DNA of 64,000 bases from Hydrotaea diabolus (taxonomy: Eukaryota > Arthropoda > Insecta > Diptera > Muscidae). Below are positions 10,544 through 19,782 of the stretch, in pieces. Both the position numbers and the translations under genes were made by a program. The stretch's first letter is position 1; the number at the start of each line of letters is the position of its first letter. Location of the stretch: NCBI GenBank assembly GCA_963513945.1, contig OY740720.1:138686839-138750838 (forward strand), read 5' to 3'. Below the pieces are notes generated by a model, which saw only the letters and a list, made by a program, of their open reading frames with translations, ran no database searches and had not been told where the DNA came from.

Positions 10544-10549
10544 AATAAA
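10544..10549 (+). terminator. Polyadenylation signal of the Jockey-like element
   Basis: AATAAA about 10 bp before the A-rich end of the element. Confidence 0.55.
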
Positions 10550-10565
10550 GCTTATATAAAAAAAC

Positions 10566-11311
10566 TTTCTATTCGTTGGCAATGTTTAAGTATTTCGAGG
10601 ATTTGTGCTTTGTGTAATACGGCATTCGCATATACGACCGAAATCCACCAGATTGTTTTTGCATCGGACTTCGGCAGTTTTTTTGAAAACTAATTGTAAT
10701 AGATTTCGACTTATAATCTGGTGGGTGTGATTTTAATTGTATATGAGAATGAGCCTTAAGTCGTAAAAATATATAGCTAGTGGTGCAGTTGTAAAGCAGA
10801 CATTTTTTATGCTTCATTTTTACATATATTGGGATAGGACGTCTATCAATTTGTTTGCATATACTTAAACAAACCACATTGATTGGATTTCTAATGACTA
10901 AATGAAAAAAATCTAATTACTAATTCCCATATACGAATAAAATCCACATTCACCGTATTTCGGATCGAAATCTTTTACAATTTGAATCGAAATTGACAGC
11001 CGAAATCCAATGAAAATGATAGTCAGAGGATTCCTTAGGTCTATCCGAATGCCGTATAAAGGTTCGGGCACACTGAAGCTATTTTTACACTGCGTAATTT
11101 TTTTCTTTCGGCAAAAAATTTGTAAAGTTTCTTTGCAAACAATCAGTTTGAGTGGGTTCGTATTTCCTCTTATTCCAATACAGTTCGCCGATGAGACCTC
11201 TTCTTTTACATAACAATGGTCGAATTTACTGGACCATGTGAGCGAAAAATGCGACGTCTTTGAGCACACTTCGCATCAGGCTGGTGCTTAAAATATTGAG
11301 TTGTAAAAATA
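10566..11311. other. Gene-free stretch with degenerate MITE family G pieces
   Basis: Contains a small inverted repeat (GAAATCCACCAGATT near 10637 and AATCTGGTGGG near 10717) and a second piece at 10925-11065 bounded by CATATACGAATAAAATCCAC and GAATGCCGTATA with internal CCGTATTTCGGATCGAAATC. Similar motifs recur at 13780-13870, 14146-14241 and 16490-16690, so this is a dispersed, much decayed family. Open frames on either strand here fall inside these repeats and are not credible genes. Confidence 0.5.
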
Positions 11312-12590
11312 CGAGGGAGACCGCTAAACTAACTGGCCTGGCACATTTTCTGTTTTACTAGCAACTTTTGTTTTTGTTTTTTAAAAGCAATCTTTTATAA
11401 GCCATCTGTCAAAATTTCCAAAATATTTAATGCTTATTTTCTTTGTTGCAGGTGATTAAAGTAAACAAGTTTTATAATTTTTGAAAAATGGAAAATAAAG
11501 AGTTTCGTGCGGTAATTAAACACTTTCATATGAAAGGTTATACGCCACAATTAATCAAATATGAATTGGATTCTGTTCATGGTGGTAATGCACCATCATA
11601 CTCCACCGTGAAATCCTGGGTTCAACAATTTAAAATGGGTCGTTCAAGTACGGAAGATGAACAACGCTCTGGAAGACCGCAAACTGCTAGTACTATTGAA
11701 AACATTAGAAAAATATTTAATGAAGTGACTAAAGATGGACGAATAAAGCTCAGAGAACTTGCCGATATTGTTAAAATACTCGAAAAACAAGTTTGGAGTA
11801 TTTTACATGATGAACACCACATGAAAAAGCTATCCGCAAGATGGGTGCCGCGTTTGTTGACTTTGCCCCAAAACATCGTCCGTTGGACCAATTCCGAGAG
11901 CTTTTAGCGATTTATCAGCGTAATCCAATAGAGTTCTTACGCCGATTCATAACTGTTGATGAAACACGGATCCATCACTACATCCCAGAATGCAAAGAAC
12001 AGTCAAAACAGTGGATAGAAGCTGGTAAAAGTGGTCCCAAGAAGGCGAAAACTGTTAAGTCAGCAGGAAAAGTAATGGCCACAGTATTTTGCGATGCAAG
12101 GGGTATAATATTTATTGATTATCTTGAGAAAGGAAAAACTATAAATAGTGAATATTATTGTGCATTATTGGATCGGTTCAGTGAAGAAATCAAGATAAAA
12201 CGACCTCATTTAGAAAACAAAAAGTTCTTTTTCATCAAGATAATGCTGAAATAAAAAATAAAACTGGCCGAATTACGATTTGAATTTGCTCCGCATCCAC
12301 CATATAGTCCAGATTTAGCTCCTACTGATTATTTCTTGTTTCCAAATTTAAAAAAAATTCTTGGTGGCAAAAAATTTTCGTCCAATAGCGAGGTTATTGA
12401 ATATATTGAAACTGAGGCATATTTTGAAGGTCTTGAAAAATCTTATTTTTCGGATGGAATTAAAAAAACTTGAAAAACGTTTGATGAAGTGTATTGAGTT
12501 GGAAGGAGATTATGTTGAAAAATAAATAATAATAATTCCAAAAAAAAGGTTCTTTCTATGTTAGGCCAGTTACTTTTGCGGTCACCCTCG
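11312..12590 (+). mobile_element. Mariner element, irritans-like family M2, copy 1 (defective)
   Basis: Terminal inverted repeats CGAGGGAGACCGCTAAACTA / TTACTTTTGCGGTCACCCTCG flanked by TA. The transposase starts at 11488 (M-E-N-K-E-F-R-A-V-I-K-H-F) with a helix-turn-helix N-terminus, and the W-V-P-R-L-L-T linker near 11850. The frame shifts there and continues at about 11890-12254 with F-I-T-V-D-E-T (first catalytic Asp), S-A-G-K-V-M-A-T-V-F and I-F-I-D-Y-L-E-K-G-K-T-I-N. A further frameshift and a deletion hit the second catalytic segment (Q-D-N-A near 12240) and the end (Y-S-P-D-L-A-P-T-D near 12310). Inactive. Sister copy at 35463-36734. Confidence 0.9.
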
Positions 12591-13949
12591 TATATGATTA
12601 GACAATGTTCCAATACACTCACGTGACACCCGTAACTGCCTTACACCAACATGGATACAGCTGTTTTTTGTTGAGAGTCTTTTTTACAGACATCTCTTTC
12701 GATTATTAAGGCTTTTTGGCTGCAATTTTTTTTACCATTGAAATACTCGTATTCTGTCTTTACGGTTTAACCAATATCAGACAAAAAATTTCCTATGAAT
12801 CTATTGAATGTCATGAACGAAGCAACTTTGAAATTTGGCCCAAAACTTGTCGTTGCAAACATGAAACCGCTGATGCTTGAAACGAAATTCATTGTTAAGT
12901 TCTATCGGAGATACTTCGTCTTCACATCCAAATACATAGATGAATTTTATGTAACATTTATATTATTTGCATACAATTTAGCATGGAAAACTTTTGTAAC
13001 CACTGAAGAAAGTTTATTTTGAACGAAATTGAGTTATAGTTGGAAAAGACTTTTTAATGTTCTCTCAAATAGGAAGGAGTAGAATAAACTTTAATAAAAA
13101 TAATGTATGTATAAAGTAGAGTATGTAGTACAGGGAAACGTAGTTGGGATTACTGGATAATTCGGATAAGTGAAGATCGGATTGCCGAGGTCTTACTGTA
13201 TTTTAAAAAGAAAAGCACCAGTTAACGGCTTAAAATGCGCAGCAGATAAAAAGCTAAAATGCTGCTTTTTGTTTAAAACGCTTCACAACCAAATACGCGT
13301 TAGCATTTAAAAGTGTTGGTGTGAGGAGTCTCATAAGTAAAATTTTCGAAGCAAAGGCCTTTTAAAAAAAAAGAAGGGGATATTGTAACATCTTTAAAAA
13401 AATAAGGAAGTCACACACATTAGTTGCGTCTAAAGGGGTCATACACTATGACCCCTTTAGACGCAGCTAATGTTTAAGCCATGTAAAAACTTCAATACGG
13501 AAAATGTCTATTAACATTAGCAATTCTTCTACAATATATAGAAAATTTAACTATATGAGGTGAAGGTAAATTTTACAAATCTTTAAGTTATATTAAAAAC
13601 CTTTTTATAAATTATTAAAATTTTATTTGGTTGTAATGAGTCTAAGAATTTGCTAAAAAATAAATAATATTGCGTAAATTTTTAATAATTAAAAACTTCA
13701 TCAATTTAAAATATCTTCAAGCAATTTCTATAAAAAGATTTATTATATAAAACTTTTTATAAATTTAAGTATTTCATATTTATTGGATTTCAGCTGTAAG
13801 GAATTGTAATGGATTTTGAGGCTATAGTAAAATTTACGGCGAATGCGATGGAAACCGAAATCGGCTGTGCAGCCCGAAAAAAAAATGTTTACATATTTTT
13901 TACTGAAAAAGGACAGCGACAAAAGAGCTTTGGCATCAGCTGTCGCGTC
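12591..13949. other. AT-rich intergenic stretch with one hairpin
   Basis: No gene recognised. The only clear structure is the 24-bp-arm hairpin at 13420-13470. A piece near 13780-13870 resembles the degenerate MITE family G. Confidence 0.4.
13420..13470. repeat. Near-perfect hairpin, 24-bp arms, 3-nt loop
   Basis: Left arm TTAGTTGCGTCTAAAGGGGT followed by CATA, loop CAC, right arm its reverse complement with one mismatch. No T-run follows directly, and this is eukaryotic DNA, so it is not called a terminator. It could be a tiny foldback element. Confidence 0.8.
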
Positions 13950-14109
13950 GTCCAATTAGTCTTGACGGTTGACGGATGATTCTGCAACCTGCAGAAGTCT
14001 ACCGTCGTCAACCGTCAAACTGTAGTTATCTCCCTCTAACACATGCAAAATGCAACCCCAACTGAAATAGCTGATTGCCTACCGTCAACCGTCAAGACTA
14101 AATGGACCT
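13950..14109. mobile_element. MITE family H, copy 2
   Basis: Shares TCCAATTAGTCTTGACGG, the palindromic core TTCTGCAACCTGCAGAAGTC, TAGTTATCTCCCTCTAACAC and the right end CGTCAAGACTAAATGGACCT with the copy at 4985. The left outermost bases (AGG) are changed. TAA follows the right end. Confidence 0.8.
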
Positions 14110-14241
14110 TAATGCATATGCACTTGCATATGCAATTGAAATCAGCATTCACCGTATTTCGAGAAAAAAATCTATTACAAATTGTATGTAAGTTGGGAAC
14201 ACTGAATTTCGTTCGAATATGCAAATGCCGTATACGAATAA
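14110..14241. other. Family G MITE piece between two family H copies
   Basis: Contains ATTCACCGTATTTCG and GCAAATGCCGTATACGAATA, matching 10930-11065. The two flanking family H elements are in opposite orientation, so the whole of 13950-14383 could also act as one composite inverted-repeat unit. Confidence 0.5.
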
Positions 14242-14383
14242 AGGTCCATTTAGTCTTGATGGTAGGGGGTTGCATTTTTTGTCGGTAGGGGGTTGTATTT
14301 TGCATGTGTTAGAGGGAGTTAACTACAGTTTGACGGTAGACTTCTGCACGTTGCAGAATCAACCGTCAAGACTAATTGGACCT
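14242..14383. mobile_element. MITE family H, copy 3, with TAA target duplication
   Basis: AGGTCCATTTAGTCTTGATG on the left and CGTCAAGACTAATTGGACCT on the right, flanked by TAA at 14239-14241 and 14384-14386. The interior is the family H sequence in inverse orientation relative to copy 2 and includes a short duplication (GTAGGGGGTTG twice). Confidence 0.85.
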
Positions 14384-14596
14384 TAAGACTTGACAAGAAT
14401 TAACAGTAGAACAAAGCCAATAACTGATCAAAATTAATATAAACAAAATTGGAAACGAGAAATTTGTAATCACAACAGAAAAGCGAGATAGCGCAGTGAG
14501 ACTAAATTCTGTGGTGGCAACGAAACAGCCTTTTTTTGAATTTTTATTAGCGTGTGAATTCATTTCGGTTACTTTGCTCTAATCTGGTTTCTCTTT

Positions 14597-14760
14597 CATA
14601 TAATAAATATATATATTTTTGTTGAGTTTTTTGGTTTTTGTTATTTTTTAAAGAGTGAATTACTCCAGAAGCTAATAATATCAGGTTTGTTGTTGTGCTA
14701 AATTTTTAATTTTCTATAGCCAGTAATTTGTGATTAACAAAGCGGTAAAGACGTCTACAA
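14597..14760 (+). promoter_or_regulatory. Possible promoter and 5' leader of the P450 gene
   Basis: A TATA-like run (CATATAATAAATATATATA at about 14599-14617) lies about 145 bp before the ATG, followed by a gene-free AT-rich leader. The start context is CTACAAATGGA. There is no upstream in-frame ATG. The assignment rests on position only. Confidence 0.3.
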
Positions 14761-16345
14761 ATGGATTTCGCATGGACTCTTTTAATTTTAATAATAACTA
14801 TTGCCATTTTGCTTTGGGCCAAATATATCCAAAAACTGAATTATTGGAAACGTCACAATGTGGAGCTCATCAGCATTTGGGAATTTAGCAAAAATGCGAA
14901 ATGTATGCCTTGGGGCCTAGTAATCAACGAATACTATCAACAAATGTACGCAGAGCAAAAACCGTTCAAGGCCATCGAAGGTCTTTTGATATCGGTGGTG
15001 ATCGTACAGGATCTGGAAGCTATAAAAGACATAATGATAACACATTTCGAAAGTTTTCCCGATCGCGGATTCTACGTGAATCATCGTGATGCTTTGAGTA
15101 CCAATTTGGCCCGACTCGACTATGATTTGTGGAAACCACTGCGCCAGAAACTATCGCCCTGTTTTACACCGGCCAAAATGAAATATATGTTTCCCACCGT
15201 TCTAAAAGTGGCCGATCAATTTGTCGAAGTGATCAGAGATCAATGCGAGCGTGCCATAAATCAAATGGAAATCTATGATTTGTGTGCTCGATATACAACC
15301 GATATAATAGGAAATGTAGCAGCCTTTGGCCTAGAGTGCAACAGTTTAAAGGAACCGAACACCACTTTTCGCGTCCAAGGAGATCGAGCATTTTACCAGC
15401 TCATCCATCCGTTCTTGGATCAGGTTGCTGCGAAATTTCCAAAACTTATGCAGTTTTTAAATGTCAAAATATTCGACAAGGAAAGCAATGAATTCTTTAC
15501 TCGCATATTTCAGGAAAATATGCAGTATCGGGAGAGGCATAATATAAGTCGCCATGACTTTATGGACATCTTGATTGAAATGAAAAATGACCGCGGCACA
15601 AGTGAGGCGGAATTCACTCTAACCTTGGAACTGATGGTGGGGCAAGTATTTGGCTTTTTTGTGGGTGGCTTTGAGACCGGCTCCTGTACTATGAGTTATG
15701 CTTTATATGAGTTGGCAAAGAACCCAGAATAAAGCGCGTAGGGAAGTTATTGAGGTACTGGCAAAAAATAAACAAACTCTCAACTACGAATGTTTAAAGG
15801 ATCTGAAGTATTTACAGCAGACTCTACAAGGTAAGGCGACACAATCTGAAAACCAGTAAGGGCAAGTGCTATACTTATACGAGTTCAATTCAAATACGTA
15901 TGACTTTTATTTCCCAGAAACATTACGTCTTTATCCCATCGTACCCAACATCCCACGCATTTGTCGTCGTGCCTGCACCATACGAACATCTACCGGTACC
16001 TTAACCATACAACCGGATACTACAGTTATCATACCCTTCTATGGTGTTCAACATAATCCCGAATATTATCCCGAACCAGAAAAATTTCGTCCGGAACGAT
16101 TTGCCGTGGATGAGATGGGCAAACGTGCTGCATGCACGTTTTTGGCATTTGGGGCAGGACCAAAAGTGTGCATCGGGGAACTTTTTGGGCGATTGCAAAT
16201 GACATTGGGCCTGGCCATGCTGTTGTCACAATTCAGTTTTTCTAGGTGTGAAAATACGCCGAAAGAGTTAAAATTCGATCCGGCCAATAGATTTCTGTTA
16301 TTTGTTAAAGGTGGTATTCAACTAAGAGTAGATAAATTAATTTAA
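14761..16345 (+). CDS. Cytochrome P450, CYP6-like (clan 3), one intron, one frameshift
   Basis: Two exons, 14761-15830 and 15918-16345; the 87-bp intron has GTAAGG...TTTCCCAG ends and joins C-A-A-G to A-A-A-C-A so that the ExxR motif (E-T-L-R) is restored across the junction. Features: N-terminal membrane anchor (residues 4-23), helix-C W-K-P-L-R (124-128), helix-I G-G-F-E-T (302-306), ExxR, P-E-R-F, and the haem loop F-G-A-G-P-K-V-C-I-G with the ligand Cys at 16169-16171. The usual Arg of FxxGxRxC is Lys here. It would be an ER-bound monooxygenase of xenobiotic or hormone metabolism. The frame breaks at about 15729: after A-K-N-P-E the reading shifts to N-K-A-R-R-E-V-I-E-V-L. The exon lengths sum to 1498, one more than a multiple of three, so about 2, 5 or 8 bases are missing. 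It is either a very young pseudogene or a sequence error; codons are otherwise intact. Confidence 0.85.
15831..15917 (+). other. Intron of the P450 gene
   Basis: Donor AAG|GTAAGG, acceptor TTTATTTCCCAG|AA. Phase 1. Placement just before the ExxR codons. Confidence 0.85.
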
Positions 16346-17176
16346 AAAAAACCTATCAAATGATTAAGTATTAAAATGACCAGTTACTCTTGGATTTCAA
16401 ATAAAGATAGCGGTAGAGTGCGTGTGACTTAATTCAAATGTAATTGCTACTTTAAGCCTAGTATTCATCTAAAACGAAATTTTCGTTCCCATAAGAAATA
16501 CACATGGGTGAATGCTTAATACAAAAAAAAATCCATCCGGGTTTCGTGTCGAAAACTCATAAAATTTGCATGGAAAGTGGCAGTAAAAATCCGATTAAAA
16601 TGAAATCCTATTGAATTATTTCCTTTATGCGAATGCCGTAGTACCATACAAATTATAAAAGATTTCGATTCGAAATTCTTTTAGTGCAGCTTTCGTTTTT
16701 ATGTGCGAACTAAGGTCAATGAGTGTACAAAAATCAATCAATAAATCTAAATATCGTTGTTTACACCGAAAACTGTTATTGCGGCAACCTTATTGGATTT
16801 CAACTGAATTTTGGTAATTCCATGCATTTTCAGTTTTGATGTCTACCTAATTCTTCAAGTCTTTCCAAATTTAAGATGTACCAACAGTAAAAGTAAAACA
16901 GTAAAAGTCGGTACATTCTGAATTTAAATTATACCACATATAGAAATTTTAGTAAAATGCGAACCGAAATCCATTTAAAATGTTACATATATTACTTTTT
17001 TTGGGCAGAAGACATTTCATATAGTATTATTCTTCTTTTCAAAAAGGTGTAATTTTTTTATCTTGTAATAAATTCGTTTCTATTTTACTTTATGTATATA
17101 AATACTTTTTATTAAAGTTTATTCTACCCCTTTCCATTTGAAAGAAAATTAAAAAGTATTTTCCAACTACTTAATA
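16346..17176. other. P450 3' flank and AT-rich spacer
   Basis: AATAAA at 16400-16405 is a likely polyadenylation signal about 55 bp after the P450 stop. Then a decayed family G MITE piece (16490-16690, with GCGAATGCCGTAG) and AT-rich sequence without genes. Confidence 0.5.
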
Positions 17177-17690
17177 GGGGCATAAATACTGTTACAACAT
17201 TGAACACACCCATTTCAATAGTAAAACTGAACATTCCCCGTTAATGTCATATGGGTTTTGAAAGCTATCCTCAATAGCGTTAGTCTGTAACGGGATTTTA
17301 AAATTATTTTAACTTTGAATCAGTTTTAACTTTGGTCAAATGAGATCCGTATCGCTGTAATAGCGCTTTCAAGTGTGAAATGGAAAAAAGCGATATTTTC
17401 AAAACGCTCCGGCCACTAGAGAATAGCCGCAGGTTCGTCTACCGATGCATAAAACTGTTTTATGAGACGCTCTGTTCGAACACCGCATGCCATCAAAGCC
17501 GTTAAATCAAGAATTCACAGAAATCCGCTCCGAATACAGAAAATCATGGCCCGTGAGATGAATATCACGCAAAAGTTCATGAGTCGAATCATTAAAAAAG
17601 ACTTGGGACTTGGGGCTTTCAAACGACGTACCGGACATTTATTAACTGCAGCTTTAAAAAAAATGGGATTGAAAAATGTAAACGTCTAAT
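17177..17690 (+). mobile_element. Truncated maT-like (DD37D) mariner-related element
   Basis: Starts with a terminal repeat GGGGCATAAATACTGTTACA after TA. The reading frame at 17462-17689 is the N-terminal DNA-binding domain (R-T-P-H-A-I-K-A-V-K-S-R-I-H-R-N, then M-S-R-I-I-K-K-D-L-G-L-G-A-F-K-R-R-T-G-H-L-L-T-A-A-L-K). The catalytic part is absent; sequence beyond 17690 is unrelated. The fuller copy is at 24861-26122 and shares the leader almost word for word. Confidence 0.85.
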
Positions 17691-17736
17691 TTTGGTAAAT
17701 TCAATATTCATTAAGCTTCTAAGTAAAAAGAAGACA

Positions 17737-18242
17737 TATTTTTTTAAAGAAAACCTATCTTTACTTCTGTATTTTCTACACATATCTTATAAATTCTCAA
17801 TAAACTACAGTTTATTATTGTTTTTATTTTTTGTTACTGTTCGTTATAATAAGTTATTTTTGGTTTCTAAAAATTGTATGCCTGTTTTTTAAAAACAATA
17901 AACATTTTTTTGTTTTTTTATAAATGGGAAATATTATACATCGGTTTTGAATAAAGGTATATAATTTAAACTATTAAAACATTATTTTTACTTAAAGAAA
18001 ACCTATCGATACTTCTGTATTTTCTAAACATCTCTTATAAATTCTTAATAAACTACAGTTTATTATTGTTTTTATTTTTTGTTACTGTTCGTTATAATAA
18101 GTTATTTTTGGTTTCTAAAAATTGTATGCCTGTTTTTTAAAAACAATAAACATTTTGTTTGTTTTTTATAAATGGGAAATATTATACCTCGGTTTTAAAT
18201 ATAAGTATATAATTTAAACTATTTAAACATTATTTTTACTTT
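17737..18242 (+). repeat. Two-copy tandem repeat, period 248 bp
   Basis: Unit 1 starts near 17745 (TAAAGAAAACCTATC) and unit 2 near 17993, both running through TTATTATTGTTTTTATTTTT, GGTTTCTAAAAATTGTATGC and TTTAAACTATT(A/T)AAACATT. Units are over 90% identical. It abuts the truncated maT element. AT-rich and non-coding. Confidence 0.85.
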
Positions 18243-18466
18243 AATTTGTGACATACATATAATTGTAACTACGAGTATTTATAGTGATCTTTTTTGAAAA
18301 CAGATGAAGGCGAAAATATCCAATAATCTGAATTTTCGATAATCCGAATTATGGTCTGCAATCAATTATTTGGATTAACGAGTTTTTACTGTATTCTCAC
18401 AAATATTAGAAAAATTGTTAAAATTGATTAATATCAAGTTTTCATATAGAAGTAGAAATGTAATAT
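18243..18466. other. AT-rich spacer
   Basis: No feature recognised apart from the candidate left target duplication at 18458-18466. Confidence 0.4.
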
Positions 18467-19427
18467 CCTAGCAAACCAAACCTTCAGAATTCTGTACGAC
18501 AATCGGCAATATTAAAATTCTTAGCGAGTTCGTAACGAAAAACATATGAGAGGGTTGACACGAATTCTGAACTACTTCTCTGAGGGAATTCTGATGTTTT
18601 TGCCGACATTTCGAACCGATTTCTGACCGGATTCTGAAGTGTAGTCTTGGGAAATTCGAAAGGAAGTTTCGATATCTCGTATCGAATTCTGAACTAATTC
18701 TAAACGACTTCGGTCAGAATTCTGGCATTAAGTCTTATTCAATTCTAATGTTTTTACCGACATTACGCACAACGAATTCTGAGCTTACGTCATGGTAAAT
18801 TCTGAATGTAAACAATCAAAAAGAAGAACATATTTTTGTTCTACAAAAAAAAAAGTTGTAAAACATTTTCAAAAAGCGTTCGGAAAGACTTTTAGTTACA
18901 AGCAGGGCTGTCTGCAGTTTCGCAATCAATAATTGTGCTGTAACTATGTTTAGTGGCTATACACTTAAGGGCAACCAGTTTTGCATTTAACGAGAACTGA
19001 CGGCAGTAGAGTTTTCCTCCGAACACAATAAAAATCCCTCTCACAGCAAAGCTAACCAAACGTTCAGAATTTGAAATAAAAAAATACCTCAGACAAACAG
19101 TTAAGAGTTCGTTCAGAACTAGTTCCGACATGTCTGAACACAAGAATATGAAGCAAATGACAAAAATTTTAAGCGAATAGACTACCTCAGATAAATAGTT
19201 CAGAGTTCGTTGCGAGTTCGATAAGAGAAGTCTGAACAAAAAATTAATAAAAATCCCACAGACAAGTCTAACAGAATACGGGCCGAATGCGTTCAGATAT
19301 TTCTTAACATAATAAATTAAAAATCCTCAGACAAATCGAATAGAGATTGTAACGTTTCGGTAAGAATTCTCGATAGAGTTCAGAATTGTCTGACATCAGA
19401 CATTGTCGGCAAATTTGGTTTACTGGG
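18467..19427. mobile_element. 961-bp TIR element rich in GAATTCTGA words, non-autonomous
   Basis: Ends CCTAGCAAACCAAA and, inverted on the right, CCCAGTAAACCAAA. Flanking bases ATGTAATAT (18458-18466) and ATGTAACAT (19428-19436) agree at 8 of 9 positions, suggesting an 8-9-bp target duplication (hAT or MULE type). Both halves carry many copies of GAATTCTGA or TTCAGAATT, a subterminal-repeat pattern. Open frames inside have no known domain. Confidence 0.65.
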
Positions 19428-19494
19428 ATGTAACATATAGAAATTTGCTGCGATTAAAATGTTTTGGTGTACGCCTGCTGGCTTATTTAAATGC

Positions 19495-19750
19495 ATATAT
19501 GTGACAGCGCATAGAGAAAGGGAACCAAGGGTAAAAAAATCAATTTTTCTTTTTTTGATGTGGACAACATCTGAGCATCGAATGAGACCGATCCCATGCC
19601 CCAAAAGTGTTCCCTCCCAGAGATATGCGCGTTTTATGAAAGTGAAGTCGACGATTCTAAGCGCAAATAGAAAGGGACCTAATCTTTAAAATGGCTCTCC
19701 TGAACAAAACTGGTTTTTAACCTAAGGTCCCTTTCTATTTTGCGCGTCAA
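19495..19750. mobile_element. MITE family A, copy 1
   Basis: Ends ATATGTGACAGCGCATAGAG and (inverted) GACGCGCAAAATAGAAAGGG, each continuing into AAAGGGACCTAAGG. Interior has GATGTGGACAACATCTGAGC and AGTGTTCCCTCCCAGAGATA, which recur in every copy. This copy contains the GTCGACGATTCTAAGCGCAA variant. About 255 bp, non-coding. Other copies: 21840, 44209 (dimer), 58238, 61442 (dimer), 63192. Confidence 0.85.
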
Positions 19751-19782
19751 AGAGTGTGTTTTCACAGAGAAAACACACTCTT
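19750..19782. repeat. Perfect 14-bp hairpin adjacent to MITE A
   Basis: AAGAGTGTGTTTTC, loop ACAGA, GAAAACACACTCTT. It sits exactly at the right end of the MITE copy, so it may derive from the insertion or excision event. Confidence 0.75.

Larger units (their letters stand above)
7182..10565 (+). mobile_element. Jockey-clade non-LTR retrotransposon, 5' truncated, with intact ORF2
   Basis: It contains the last 48 codons of ORF1, the full ORF2, a 3' untranslated region with a duplicated block of about 97 bp, an AATAAA signal (10544-10549) and a short A-rich end near 10553-10565. The 5' end of ORF1 and the promoter are missing, which is the usual result of incomplete reverse transcription. Because ORF2 has no stop or frameshift over 2.6 kb, insertion must be recent compared with the other elements here. 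No clear target duplication could be defined because the 5' junction is uncertain. Confidence 0.85.

Noticed and set aside
10913..11269. 118-codon minus-strand open frame
   Set aside because: It lies across degenerate MITE family G sequence that recurs elsewhere in the window.
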